64,000 nt of DNA from positions 270,731,315-270,795,314 of the forward strand of contig OY282560.1 in NCBI GenBank assembly GCA_958295665.1. The letters run 5' to 3'. How positions within the stretch are numbered: the first letter of the stretch is position 1; every line of letters begins with the position of its first letter. The DNA is from Tipula vernalis (Eukaryota; Arthropoda; Insecta; Diptera; Tipulidae). Below, piece by piece: positions 23,101 to 33,734 of this stretch. The notes beneath the pieces are model-generated. The model was not told the origin of the DNA. It was given only the letters and a program-made list of their open reading frames with translations, and made no database searches. Position numbers and translations under genes: made by a program.

Positions 23101-25271
23101 ATAACGCCATGGTGCGGTAGATAGTATCCCTTTTGTAATATTTCAAGATCAGATGTTCTTCTCATGTGTCCTAGCGATTCATACTCACTCATGAAGTCCT
23201 TGTAAAGTGTTGCAAATTCTTGATTTTTGGTGAATTTCCTTTCAATTGCGTGCATTCTCTGAATTGCGGCTTGATAAGAGTCTCCTAATAGCGACGGTGA
23301 TAGCTTGAATGGTAAGCGCACTTCAAATCGGCCAGTACTGTCGACCCGTTTGGTCTCCCGAAAGTGGTTTTCACAGAACTCCTCTTCTTGCGACAAAGCT
23401 TTACATGGAACTTCTGCTGTCTCTATTTCCCAAAACTGTTTTAATAAGCTGTCGAGGTTTTCATTTGGATTGCTCAAAATAGCTGTGGTTGATTGCCTTG
23501 GTTGGTCTTCATTTGATTTGGTGACAACTACCCATCCTAGTAGCGTGTTCTGCATGATTAATTGATCGGTTATTATTTTACCCTCGGTTAGCACTTCTAA
23601 AAAGGTGTCTGCTCCAAGTATCAAATCGACTTCCTCTCGTTTGTAGAAGTATGGATCTGCTAATTCATACTGCTGTAGGAACTTCATTTCTATTGGTTGT
23701 GATACTTCCGATTGGTTTGCCGTCAACTTTGGTAATATTAGGGCATCAATTTGAATATTTGGTTGCTCTTTGTACCATGGTGAAATTGTTAATGATATTG
23801 ACCCTCTTGTATAACCATTCTTTGATGCTCCGATGCCTGTGATTGCAAACTTGGCGTTTCTCCTATGCAGATTCAGTCTTTGTGCACAGCTTTCTGACAT
23901 AAAAGACCCTTGAGATCCCGAGTCTAACAGTGCTCTACAGTACTGTTTTCGGTTTGTTGAGTCGCGTACTCGTACTAGAGCAGTAGGTAGGAAAGATGTT
24001 CCTGACTTGTAACTGGTAATGTCATTTGCTGGGTCTGAAGTGATGCATTGAGTGCTTAATACGGTAAAATCTGATTCTGGTTTTGGTAATGGTGAGGTTT
24101 CGTGTACTAAACTATGGTGTTTTAGATTGCACTGTCTGCATCGATATCTGGACCTACAGGTCTTTACTGTGTGATTGTTGTTTAAACAATTAACACATCG
24201 ATTTTCACTTTTGAGCATCTCCACTCTTTTAGCTATCGGCATTTCCTTGAATTTGTTGCACTCGAATAATTTGTGGCTTTCTTGAGGACATATTGTGCAT
24301 GGTGTTTCTAATGTCGTGATTGCTGCGTGACTTCTGACGTTTGGTTTGAGCTGGTTTGGTGGCTGTGGTACACGTCGGTTTGGTACTCTCATTGATTCGA
24401 GTGCATCGAATCTTTTATTTAAGAAGTCAAAAAACTCTTTTAGTGTTGGTCGAGCATCAACAGAAGACTCTTGCGCCCATAAGCTGTTGGTTTCATCATC
24501 GAGTTTATTTGTCATGATGTATATCAGCCAATGATCTCTAGACTCCGCATCTTCTCCTAATGCTTTTAGACCTCGTATGATCTCATCTGATGTGTCTAAA
24601 AGGCGTCTTACGTTAAAATTATTTGCTGTTGTTACTGCTGGTTGTGACATGAAATTGCGGATAAACGCATATATGGTATGCTTTCGTCTATCATATCGTT
24701 CCTTCAATTTTTTCAAAGCTTCGATATAGTTCATATCGGTGATGTTGAAATGTTTCAGTAACCCAAATGCTTCACCCTTGAGTGATCCCTTGAGGTACTG
24801 CAGCTTTTGTGATGCCGTGAGCTTCGGATTGTCATGTATGGTAGAGCAGAAAAGGTCGTAGAACGACTGCCAATCAGTATAATCACCGCTGAATACTGGA
24901 ATTGCGATTTTCGGTAACTTCACTTCGGTATGATTACCGGACATACTGGCATTTCCCATCGTTTCACTTGTTGAAGTTGATAGTTCCGGATTTAATCTTA
25001 ACGCGTGGTTTAGTCCTGCCACGATGGTATAATAGTTTTCTTCGAAATCCTCATCTGGCTCTTCAGTATCGTCTAATACTAATATTTTGTCTTCAATTAC
25101 AATGAATTCGTCCCGAAGTTTATGAATGAGTGATAATCGGGCCTTGATTAGTTCTGGGTCAGTTTGATCGGTTATACTGTTGATGTATTTCAGCAACTTG
25201 GTTACGTTGCCTTTCATGGTAGAACGTCTCTTCTTCAATGCTGCAAGCGCTGCCATTTTATTTATCTTCAA
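20157..25271 (-). CDS. BEL/Pao gag-pol polyprotein, intact
   Basis: A single 1704-residue frame has no stop. Approximate order: Gag-like N-terminus with FSGDYTDW (DUF1759 type) at 115-300; zinc knuckles ending CNLKHHSLVHE at 325-390; aspartic protease LLDSGSQ at about 448-454. Reverse transcriptase follows, with LRVVFDGSAK near 735, TSDIEKMF near 780 and YVDD near 856, then RNase H with AKTKVAPVKQ and WTDSTIVLSW. Integrase has HEKYLHAGPT...CIKC zinc ligands, the VDYAGP and HSDNATNF aspartates and the FGGLWEAAVK glutamate. A C-terminal DUF5641-type domain ends HKLCRLPIS. It makes the particle protein and the enzymes for copying and inserting the element. The first Met is used here; Met6 is an alternative start. 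All key catalytic residues I can check are present. Confidence 0.96.
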   Translation of the reverse strand: MKINKMAALAALKKRRSTMKGNVTKLLKYINSITDQTDPELIKARLSLIHKLRDEFIVIEDKILVLDDTEEPDEDFEENYYTIVAGLNHALRLNPELSTSTSETMGNASMSGNHTEVKLPKIAIPVFSGDYTDWQSFYDLFCSTIHDNPKLTASQKLQYLKGSLKGEAFGLLKHFNITDMNYIEALKKLKERYDRRKHTIYAFIRNFMSQPAVTTANNFNVRRLLDTSDEIIRGLKALGEDAESRDHWLIYIMTNKLDDETNSLWAQESSVDARPTLKEFFDFLNKRFDALESMRVPNRRVPQPPNQLKPNVRSHAAITTLETPCTICPQESHKLFECNKFKEMPIAKRVEMLKSENRCVNCLNNNHTVKTCRSRYRCRQCNLKHHSLVHETSPLPKPESDFTVLSTQCITSDPANDITSYKSGTSFLPTALVRVRDSTNRKQYCRALLDSGSQGSFMSESCAQRLNLHRRNAKFAITGIGASKNGYTRGSISLTISPWYKEQPNIQIDALILPKLTANQSEVSQPIEMKFLQQYELADPYFYKREEVDLILGADTFLEVLTEGKIITDQLIMQNTLLGWVVVTKSNEDQPRQSTTAILSNPNENLDSLLKQFWEIETAEVPCKALSQEEEFCENHFRETKRVDSTGRFEVRLPFKLSPSLLGDSYQAAIQRMHAIERKFTKNQEFATLYKDFMSEYESLGHMRRTSDLEILQKGYYLPHHGVIKSSSSTTKLRVVFDGSAKTSSDVSLNDCLAVGPTLQSTLYDILMRFRKSKVAFTSDIEKMFRQIRVAADDTRYQRIIWRNTPSKPFSTYELSTVTYGTASATYLATRALNEATENYKEIYPEAVNQIKTSIYVDDLMSGADTTQEAMKLVQDIDMILSKFGFKLRKWLTNDESILKTLPSLFTEQNSTLQIKGSDSVKMLGLYWDPKADYFKFKVNLNNKSPNTKRGILSEASRLFDPIGWLAPVTVRAKIFFQTLWIHNLAWDDDLPDDLMAEWTRIRYNLVSLENIKIGRYIGTTLNCEAILHGFSDASRNAYAAVVYIETIMPNGSSCIRLLTAKTKVAPVKQISIPRLELCGALLLSKLIIKIKQAMRINISQINAWTDSTIVLSWLAAHPTKWTTFVGNRTGEILSHMSRSQWRHVCSQENPADYASRGLDPDKLTNASLWWNGPQWLKDPLAWPKSIANQPTTTDELRNQSFHAQIPSLNILDDLITKSSNFTKVVRILAYIMRYINLKLKRIPKNSLTPHLLCSELQKSRFIIIRHIQYKCFQSEINILKSKRELPKTSNLRCLQPFYDESFTLRVGGRIKNAAITYDVKHPPILPSKERLVELIVREHHEKYLHAGPTLMMATLRQRYWIVGSRNLIRKVIHSCIKCTKYSARDSNQVMGDLPNPRVELVRPFHKVGVDYAGPILTHTCRGRGQKTYKSYICIFVCLATKAVHIELVSDLTTDAYMGALRRFTARRGICTEVHSDNATNFIGARNHLYEFYSFLRKNANYFSNLLLADQIQFKFIPPSSPHFGGLWEAAVKSMKFHLRRVTDGHILTIEEMTTLLTEIEAMLNSRPICVLSCDDLDYLTPGHFLIGRPTTQLPSENMTDVKLSKLSRWQVIQKMNQDIWKRWNLEYLTNLQQKSKWHVKQTNIKIDDVVLIKEINLPPSKWSMGKVVTLHPGTDDNVRVVTIKTQSGNIKRPIHKLCRLPIS

Positions 25272-25631
25272 TTTCCTTAAGTATACACTAACGAACTTTA
25301 AACACTTTTAATTTACGCGATTTTTGTTAATTCACGATTATGGAAAAAATCAAGTCTAATTTTGCACGATTGAATTTTAGGTGCGTATGATATTACAGTA
25401 GGTATCGTACAAATATTAGTTTTGATTTAATGATTATTAAACAAATTATAATTTGATAAATTTGTAATCACTCTTATGCACAGATAATTATAGTTTAAAA
25501 TTAATATATAAGATATATAAAAATGTGTGATACTTAAGGTTTCGTTTTGATGACTCCAGGTTGAGGTTATTTCCATGCGGTCTCTCGGTTTTGTAATTTA
25601 TTTTTGTGAGTAATGGCGTAGCTTTTCGGAT

Positions 25632-25649
25632 ATCCGGCTCGAAGGACCA
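25632..25649 (-). promoter_or_regulatory. Primer binding site, tRNA-Tyr type (BEL 1)
   Basis: The minus strand reads TGGTCCTTCGAGCCGGAT four bases after the 5' LTR end. This is complementary to the 3' end of insect tRNA-Tyr (…ATCCGGCTCGAAGGA plus CCA) as I recall it. It primes minus-strand cDNA synthesis. Confidence 0.8.
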
Positions 25650-25653
25650 TAAA

Positions 25654-26376
25654 TGTACCAAATAGGTGTGGTACAGAAGTTGTTGAATGGTGTGGTGATG
25701 AATGATTATTTCCTTTCGATAGGATTATATATTAGTTCCACAATTGATTGAAAGAAAAACCATTCGAATATTTATTATTTTTTTTGGTAATAATTTTTAT
25801 ATTTTATTTTTGATATATTTGAAGTCTTCTTGGTTTGACGGTCGATGAAAAAAAAGAGAAAGATTATAATTTGACGTCTATTTAAATTTACAATTATTGG
25901 TTCAAATTCTTAAAACTAGGTTGCTATAAAGATACAATTAAATATTAATTTGACGCTAGATGTCTAAAGTGTTCTACTGTTATCGAACTGTAATACAAAA
26001 TAGAAATTATGTATAACACTATACGAAACGTCAAAATTTTTGGTAAATAAATAAATTATTTTTGTTTACATGTAAAATTGTTTTAGATTACAAATTATTC
26101 CTAAATTGGAATATATAAAGACGAATATAAATTATGGCCACCTTTAACATTAAAGATAAGTATTTGATTTGATACAATATTATCAATAAATGATTATAAA
26201 TATTAATACATAAATTAATTTAATTTTAGGTTAGATTTACAATTGGAAAAGTATCAACAAGTTACAGTAAGTTTTTTTTTTAAAATTATGAATTAATATG
26301 AATTACGTTATAGCTTTTTCTTGGTTTATTTTCTTTTAGTAATCATCGTATGCAACATTGGGTTGTGTCTACAACA
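25654..26376 (-). repeat. BEL element 1, 5' LTR
   Basis: The 723-bp partner of 19408-20131. Its plus strand also carries a TATATAAAG box followed by ATGGCCACC and splice-like signals, described in the findings. The target duplication ACTTA follows at 26377. Confidence 0.95.
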
Positions 26377-26689
26377 ACTTAGCTGAACTGTATTTTGATT
26401 CTGCTCATCGAGATATGGCTAAACGGAACAATAATCGTTTGTATTACTCGATGGCACCAAATTATCGAAATTTTAAATTAAAATTTTTATTTCACTATTA
26501 ATGTCAACGGTGTCTTCCAACCCCAAAATAGAATAACATATTGACTTTTTGAACCAAATTTAAATAACGAGCAAATAACAACCGTTTGTCCACAGGGGAT
26601 TTTTAGGCTTGATGATTAAATAGATACTTTTACAAACAGGTTTTCACATAAACCTTTTGCGAGTTGAGCGTGAGCTCATTTGTTGTTTT

Positions 26690-26875
26690 TTCGTTCGGGG
26701 GCTATATCAAGTCAATGGTCTATTCCAATAAGCCACAGACTACAGCAGCCCTCAGAGCCAACATCGAATTCTAAATTCCTGGAATATCTGTCGATTTATG
26801 CAAAAAGGTTATGGACAATTTGGTTCAGCGCATTCACTCCCTGGAGGTCATTTTACCGTTGATTTTAGGTGTGAA
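26690..26875 (+). pseudogene. Mariner-like transposase C-terminal fragment
   Basis: The plus-strand frame reads GYIKSMVYSNKPQTTAALRA, a stop in IEF*IPG, then KKVMDNLVQRIHSLEV. This resembles the end of IS630/mariner-type transposases, where a WGYLKS-like motif is followed by PxTxxxLxxNI and a helix before the stop. Only about 60 residues remain, with one in-frame stop, and neither terminal repeats nor the catalytic region are seen. Confidence 0.6.
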
Positions 26876-27476
26876 ATTAATAAGAAATAGTTCCATTTTG
26901 TGTTTTCACAGTGGAGCATTGAATTTTGAAATAAATTTTATCATAGTGACCGTTCTTCAAATTGTCATGGTGTCACTTTAATTTAACTAATTTTTGGAAT
27001 AGAGTTTTTCATTCAATTTGACTACGAATAATTTTCCAATGACTACTCAACGTTTTGTTATACCAAATATAACTCACGTTGCTCCTAGCAGCGTGGGTTA
27101 TACAATAACAATGGGTTATTTTAAGTTGTCTTTATTTGAAATCAGCATAGTTATCGGGCTATTAAATATCAAAAGTGAATAAATTTACATTATTTTCTTT
27201 TGATTATAGCTGGAAAATTGGGAAATTTGAGAATCTGTATTTTAAATGTGTAAGACATTGAGTTGTTTTTTAGAGATTTCACAAAAAATTAGTTAAATGG
27301 GTTGAACTTATTGTATCTCATAGTTAAATAAATAATCACACATTCACACTATTTAATTTTAGTAATAATACATTTAATTTATTTTGTTTTATCAAAAATT
27401 TAATTGTTGAAATCTATTTAATGTTGAACATTTCTTTAATTATTTTCCACCATTCTATTACTGCGCGAGTTGGGCG
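26876..27476. other. Non-coding stretch with one hairpin
   Basis: AT-rich. An imperfect palindrome at about 27066-27100 pairs TATAACTCACGTTGCT with AGCAGCGTGGGTTATA. No gene recognised. Confidence 0.5.
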
Positions 27477-27690
27477 GCATGTCACCGCATTGAAGATCGA
27501 GAGCAGACTGATTTTTTAATTTTTATTTTGTCTTGTCATTTGTTGTCTCTTCATGTGGAAGAGACAGTAGCTCAGTTGTTTGTTGGTGTATTATTATTTT
27601 GCGTTTTATTTTTGTTCACGTGTGAACTAATCTGTGTGGCGGAGAACGCATTTATCCATGCGCAAATGCGTGAACCGCCACAAACTTTTA
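27477..27690. repeat. Repeat with imperfect 46-bp hairpin
   Basis: It matches the reverse complement of 16240-16440. The stretch 27636-27681 folds back, with GTGGCGG pairing with CCGCCAC and GCATTT with AAATGC. A related inverted version lies at about 30262-30350. It may be one end of the hAT element whose transposase remnant follows. Confidence 0.5.
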
Positions 27691-28082
27691 ATCAGTGTTG
27701 GCAAAACGAAAAAATTCTCAATCGGTATCAGTTTCACTCATACTCTAAATTGCGTTTACGTTACGGGTTTGGGTTTCTAAGCAAAATTTTTTTTTTTCTT
27801 TATGTTTATAACGTTATTGCATTGATTATGTTATCGTTAAAAACCCACCAGTAAAAAGAAACGCAAAATTTTGTGCACGAATGGAAATTCTGAAAAAGTT
27901 AAATCATGGTTGAATTATTTGTTCAACTTTTTTATTAAGTACATCTTGAAAAAACTACGTTCTCTACTCCACGGCTCCCGCTCCGTTATCACAAAGTAAA
28001 TAAAAAATAAATTAAAATAATTATAAAAAATAGAAATTAAATAAACAAAATTACAATATTTAAAATTAACAATATTTGCAGA

Positions 28083-28735
28083 ACACTAAAAAAACGAATT
28101 GCGTTGTTGTATTCATTCAAATTAATTAATTGATTTGCAGTAATTAATAGAGTATCTTCTAGCAAATTTTCGTCGATTTGATTTCTTTTATCTGAAAGAA
28201 TCCACTTTAGAAAAGAGAAAAGCGTCTCAACAGAGACCTGTGTACCAGGTGCAGAAAGAATTATTTATGCTACCATAGGTAAGAATCCCTTATTTTCTAT
28301 TCGATTGTCCCAAAATTTAATAATGTTTGCATCGCTGGGTAAAATTGGCATATTTACTTCAATATCGTTCATTTGACTTAGAATTTCATTTTTTATATTT
28401 TCATCTATTCGAGTTCGATACAAATTTTTGTTCCAAATATGAACTTATTATATCGTTAGATCGCTTTTTATTTTCAGGCTCAACGCTTTGTCAGATAAAG
28501 TTTCTTTTGACGATAGACTTTCTTGTATGGAGATTATGTGACGGTATAAACAGATAATATATTGTTTTGCTGTTTCTGTTCCTTCATCCGAGAGGAGTGG
28601 TTGATACTTAGAATCCAGGAATGTTGCTGCTAGGATAGATCCACATGGCGATACCGAATTACTCATTCGCTTTTTTAAAAAATTATTTAAGTTCTGCCAT
28701 AGCGAAGTTTCAATAGTATTTAATTCCAACAAACA
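28083..28735 (-). pseudogene. hAT-family transposase C-terminal remnant
   Basis: The piece 28732-28448 has LDSKYQPLLSDEGTETAKQY, as in hAT transposases of the zinc-finger BED type. In another frame at 28390-28090 is FWDNRIENKGFLPMVA, a stop, then PGTQVSVETLFSFLKWILSD and KRNQIDENLL, the hAT dimerisation region. Here VSVETLFS takes the place of the usual S-E-R-xFS. The N-terminal zinc finger and catalytic core are absent. It is dead; 8-bp duplications were not identified. Confidence 0.75.
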
Positions 28736-28751
28736 TTTGTAAATAAAGGGA

Positions 28752-30081
28752 TGTAACGACAGCTCGCGATGTCGTTAACCGACATACAATCAGAGGTCTA
28801 GTGCAGTATATATAGCTGGCTAAGCTCAGAGTTGGCGTGGGGATTTCCAGACATGACGGTATGCTTGAGTAACCGCATTGGAAGAAAAAAAAAAGAGAGT
28901 AACCTTTTAGCTACCTTGTTTACAGGAACACCAAAAACTGAAAAAAAAATTAAAACCTACGAATAAACCGACCTAAAAAAATAACCCTGTCCTATCACTC
29001 ATCTTAATCCTTTAAATACCTACTCACTCATTTTAGCAATCCCGTAAATCCCTAACCCAACAAATGCCATAAGACAGACAGACAAATAAAAAAAACAGTA
29101 AAAGAAAATTGCTTAAGGCGTGACTGCTGAAACGGGCAAGCTGAAAAAAATTGTATTTAGTAAAGAAAAAATTAAAACAAAATGTGAGTGCCGACAAAGC
29201 GGCATAAATTGAAAAGTTCCGTTACTTAAAAAAAATAAAAAAATTAAGAAAACAAAGAAATTTGAGTAAGAATATATAAAAAGTATAATAAAAGCAACGA
29301 ACGGTTTTATTGCTGCGCCCGGCCAGCACCAATCAATACTGCTATTCAGGCCACCGTAAACAGTTTTCCACTCGTAATGATATCAAGTTCTCCTACACAG
29401 CTTTCAATATTTCAACAACTGTATTTTCCGTAAATAGCACTTCAAATTCCAACGATGGCACTTTATTTTCTTTCTCGTAACCAGCTTTCAATATTTTCAA
29501 TAAGTTATTTTTATTTCGAAGACAGCTTTCAATATTTCCACGAAAGGTATTTTATTTAATAAACCGCTTTCAATATAGAACACCAGCATTCGAATTAGAT
29601 ACTTAGCGTACTACTTATCTCATCAACGTATACTTCACCGTAGTTTAACTTGTGGCTTTTCTTATCGAATATAGGTCGTAAATAACCACATAAAATTTAC
29701 ACATTCACCAAAACAACAAACTCTGATCGGGCTTGAGAAATAAAAAAAAAACAATAAATTTGATGTTAAATCATTCGCTGTTTTTTTTACAACAATCACA
29801 CAAGGGCGCAGTCCACTTCTTATAGTGGACTCCACTAATCACTCATTATACAAAACAAATTTTATTACAATATAGTTACTAACAAAACTTAGTGTCTAGT
29901 TAAGCACCCAAAAAAAAAGTAACAGAACACAACAATATTTTGTTATTATTTCAATTTTCTATTTGATTATTCCACACAGGTTTTCCTTCCGTCTACTTTA
30001 GTTCTACTCTATCCGAACAACAAAGCAAAAAAAAATAAATTCTCATGAAGTTGTAACGGGCGCTTGTCATCCCCGTTACAA
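28752..30081. other. Segment bounded by TGTAACG and CGTTACA, possible LTR-like unit
   Basis: It begins TGTAACG at 28752 within a hairpin (TAACGACA pairs with TGTCGTTA) and ends CCCGTTACA at 30081, which pairs with TGTAACGGG at 30053. A TATATATAG box near 28806 and an AATAAAAGC signal near 29287 fit a promoter and polyA site. Four copies of AGCTTTCAATATTT-like sequence lie at 29400-29575. No coding sequence, and flanking duplications do not agree. Confidence 0.3.
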
Positions 30082-30261
30082 AATATACCTAATTCCCAAA
30101 AAAATAAACTAAGAAAACTGCATCCCATCTTTGAAGATATTTTCTTCTAAAAACACAAATAAAAATCTCAATGACAATATCCGGGGGTGCAGTAACCATT
30201 CTAATTAGGTTAGTTGTGTTGTATCAAATTTGGTTGTATAGTAAATTAACGTAAAATTATA

Positions 30262-30350
30262 ATGTGGTGGCTCGCTCAATAATTCATATATTCATATTCA
30301 TACATTCTACATTCACTCACCGCCACAATTATAAATACAATCAGTTCAAA
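30262..30350. repeat. Hairpin-type repeat related to 27630-27690
   Basis: GTGGTGGCTCGCTCAATAATTC is followed after about 35 bp by ATTCACTCACCGCCAC. The arrangement, and the flank CAATCAGTTCAAACGC, resemble 16262-16330 and, inverted, 27615-27690. It lies on the other side of the hAT remnant, as an opposite terminal repeat would. Confidence 0.4.
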
Positions 30351-30399
30351 CGCACCCACATACACTCAATCGAACGCGCCTGCACAACATTATGTTGGC

Positions 30400-31795
30400 A
30401 GCACTTTATATCTACATATAAAAAAAACTTTATAAAAACAAAGTTAACAAAAAATTGATTTTGACAAAAACAGAGTCTAAAAAAACATAAAGAAAATAAA
30501 AATATATTACCTATACACACTGGGTTTTTCCCTCTAACAGCAAAAACGAACCAAAATTTGGTTAGTGAACAAAAACACAACATAAAAAATTCAAGTTTAG
30601 CAAACGGCCATGTTGGTCATTTTGATAATAATAAATTGCGTGCGCGACTATTCACGGTGGTAAATTATATCATTACTTACATATATTGTTTTAAAAGTTA
30701 TATTAAGTTTGTAAACCAATTTGTGAACAAAATAAACACGCATTGTGCGAATTTGAGAATTACAAAAATCGGGCGTTATTTCATTTTTAAATCAACGACT
30801 CGATAAATTTTAGTGGCGCGTGCCCATACGAATCATATTTTCATTTACGGTTATTTATGAATTTATTTCTGCACATCAAAGTGTGGGCTCAAGTTTCATT
30901 AAATGAACGTAAATACATTTTTCTCTTTTTGTTCAGGGGTGCGCTTTTTGTCAAGGGTGTGCACAATACTTGTTGGGTCTCTTTAGCGTTTATTCATTTT
31001 TCATTTGCTGCGTTACTTCATCATAAGCAAAGCTATTTTAGCTGGGAAATGACATAAAATACCACGCTTAAACCGATGCTAAAACTGTCATTTGCGTTTA
31101 GCTTTGCTAAAGTCATTGTGATAGAAACAATAATTTACTAGTTCAAGCATTCCAAAAAACTGTCTTTTATAAACTTAAAGCCAAACTTATAAAAGGCAAT
31201 TTTTTGAAATATCAGAAGATTAAAGCGACATTTTTCTTGTAATTACCATCAAATGGAAATATTCATCTACATATAATATAAACAGGCCCACTGAACCCCT
31301 TTGAAAGCTTATTGGTTTACCATGTAACATATCCAACAATGACGATGCGTAAAATAATTCTGAGTTCGATAGAGAAATTAATAACTCTTTACTTGAATTC
31401 CTACGTGTGCTGCAAAAAACGAAAATAGAAAAATTCAAGTTGAAAGAGTGCCTCAGTAAATTTTTTCGGTACGTCTGAGTGCTTCACTTTCATTCAAAGT
31501 GCCCGAATATAGAGCCTATTTTGGCAGCGCTGGCTGAAATGCTACTAAAAAGTGTAACAAATTCAGTTAAGTGGGTAGTGAAGTTCTAGGAAAGTGACAT
31601 TTAATTTAAATTTAATAAAATATTGACTTAGAAACCGATTAAAAGATATGAAACCATAAGATTTGAATTTGTATTTTAACTACAAATATGGTATACTTAA
31701 AAAGAAACCTTATGAAAAATACACAACACGGTTGAAATAGGTTATGTAGTGTAAATTCAAAAATAAAATGGAAAACCGAAAAGTAAATGTAATAG
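30400..31795. other. Non-coding stretch
   Basis: AT-rich. Small open stretches at 30558-30806 and 30857-31057 show no family motif. Nothing recognised. Confidence 0.45.
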
Positions 31796-32612
31796 ATGAT
31801 TTTACTTTCTTTTACTCTAGTAAAATAAAGCATAGTAATCATGAACATTTTGGACCTTGAGGTTTTTAGAGGTTTATCTGTTTTGAGTTCCCCTGAGTCC
31901 GAAAAAGTGGGTTTCGAAATGGTTTCTGTCTGTCAGTCTGTGTCCTCTCTACAGCCCAGATGGTTTAACCAATCGAACTGAAACTTCAGAATTAAGCCTT
32001 TTTGATAAATCGGGAGGTCCCAGTGAATTTTACTCCGAATCGGCTAACTGGAAGTGACCAAATATCTTAAAAAGTATAAGGTTTACAAAAAACGACTTGA
32101 AACAAAATATTTCCAAAAATTAAAAAAAAAAAATTAAACAATTATAAAAAAAAAATTATATTTTCCTATCGGCTGGATCTTAATATTTCCTCTAGTCTTC
32201 GGGTTTGGCAGCCAATAAAACTAAATCTTAATATTTATTTCGACGTTTCGATAAATTTATTATCTTCTTCAGGTCTACACGGTTTCAACAATACATACAT
32301 ACAAAGTTTATTAAAAAATATATAGGAATTACCATGCATACTCCGACTTACCGTTAATATATACATATATAAATTTGAAGAGTATTTCTTGTCATACCCG
32401 AACTTGTAAAAAGAAAAGAAAATTTTTTCAATAAACGACAAATTGATTCAAACGAACGATTTAATTTAGGTGTGATTATCTTTGATTACGAATAGAGTTA
32501 GCCGCTGAAAATGTAATTTTACAATTTATATTGAAAAAAATAAAATTTCTCAAAATGCTCTGTTCGTAAAAGAAAGTTGTGTGTTGGCCACACCTCCATT
32601 TTTTGATTATAT
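31796..32612 (+). repeat. Dispersed repeat, copy B, interrupted
   Basis: It shares both ends with copy A at 10099-10445 (TTTTACTTTCTTTTACTCTAG and GGCCACACCTCCATTTT). It keeps an inner part (TTTTGAGTTCCCCTGAGTCC to CTGTCTGTCAGTCTG) missing from A. About 360 bp at 32165-32525 are not in copy A and look like a later insertion. No coding sequence. Confidence 0.7.
32165..32525 (-). mobile_element. Penelope-like untranslated fragment inside copy B
   Basis: The minus strand has CCTGAAGAAGATAATAAATT followed by ATCGAAACGTCGAAATA. This phrase is often seen next to Penelope-like elements in insects, though I cite it only from general knowledge. Copy A of the host repeat lacks the whole segment, so it is an insertion. 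No coding part remains. Confidence 0.4.
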
Positions 32613-33734
32613 TGTGGTATATGCTTTAAAATAAAATATTATACGGATTATTAAATAAAATTAACCAACTCTAATGTAACCAACTTTTTTTTAACTCTTT
32701 TCTAAACGGGCATTAATTTTTTGGTGCATTTTATATATGTACACAAATTATATTTTTTCTAATGCATGGTTCAATAACAACCATAATTAATACAATGTAA
32801 ACTACTTTGGGGAAAGAATTTACTTATTTTTGCAGCGGAATTGGAAGACAAATTAACTTTTACAATACACTCGAGAGCAACTACAAGGAATACTAGATTA
32901 ATACAATATGTACAAATAAAAGTGATAAAAATAAAACCACCAGACAAATTAACAAATATGCTCACAAACCACCTCACAACTTTTTAGATAATTTTTTAAA
33001 ACAAAACTCGAATTTATTCATTACTAAATCTGACAATAAAAACAAAACTGTAGGTTCGGAATAGCAATTGTACATTGTGATTAATACCCTGCACACAGCA
33101 ACACTACATCACAGTGTTTGTTGAATTGGAAACTCAATTCTAGCCAAACTGGCACGAAAATTCTGGATTGATGAAGTTCTCGGTAAATATTTTGGTTTAA
33201 CAATATGATGATGTCTATTTCTCTTCAATTGGATTTCTAGTCGGAATTGGGGCAGTATACAACAATGATTATTTATTAATTTCAAAAACAGCACACACGT
33301 AATTTCTTCTAATTTATGTTTATTATTTTATTTTCAGGTTGGATTTTACAATTTTTTTGTTCACAAAATATTGGTTTTTTTTTTTTTGACTAACAAATTC
33401 GTAATGTCGTAATAAAAAGCAAAACTAAATATTAAATACAAAATGGTAAGTACTAAATTTACGAATTGTTACATAAAAGATTACATGGAAAAAGATGTTC
33501 CAAAGGCGGTTGAAAAACAGAAATCACACCGTAGTTCGATTATTACTGCTCTCGTTTCCAACAAAATTTCATTAGAAAACCCATATGGAACAAATTGCCC
33601 TCCTAAATACTTAAATTCGCACACATTAACTCTACAGTTAACGGTTTTATGCAACTAAGTGTAGCCAGGTTTGTACAGTTTTTTGTGGAGTTTAAGTTTA
33701 TCACACCAAGTGATTCGTGGACAAATTGTCACAC
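32613..33734. other. Non-coding stretch left of Harbinger element 2
   Basis: AT-rich, with a T run near 33380. A 71-codon open stretch at 33443-33658 begins at an ATG that coincides with a good splice donor (ATG|GTAAGT). Its product is not recognised and it is more likely chance than a gene. Confidence 0.45.

Larger units (their letters stand above)
19403..26381 (-). mobile_element. Complete BEL/Pao retrotransposon 1 with target duplication
   Basis: Two near-identical LTRs (19408-20131, 25654-26376) enclose one long polyprotein frame on the minus strand, with ACTTA at 19403-19407 and again at 26377-26381. LTR ends are TG...CA read on the minus strand. The minus-strand 5' LTR is followed after four bases by a tRNA-Tyr primer site (25632-25649). 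A short GC-rich tract (minus strand AAGGCGGCCGG) precedes the 3' LTR. Structure, intact gene and LTR identity indicate a very recent insertion. Confidence 0.97.

Noticed and set aside
20113..25105. Plus-strand ORFs antisense to the BEL 1 polyprotein (also over BEL 2 and the Helitrons)
   Set aside because: They are shadows of the strong minus-strand coding frames and carry no motif.
33443..33658. 71-residue ORF as a host exon
   Set aside because: No recognised domain, and its start codon overlaps a splice donor; nothing around it supports a gene.
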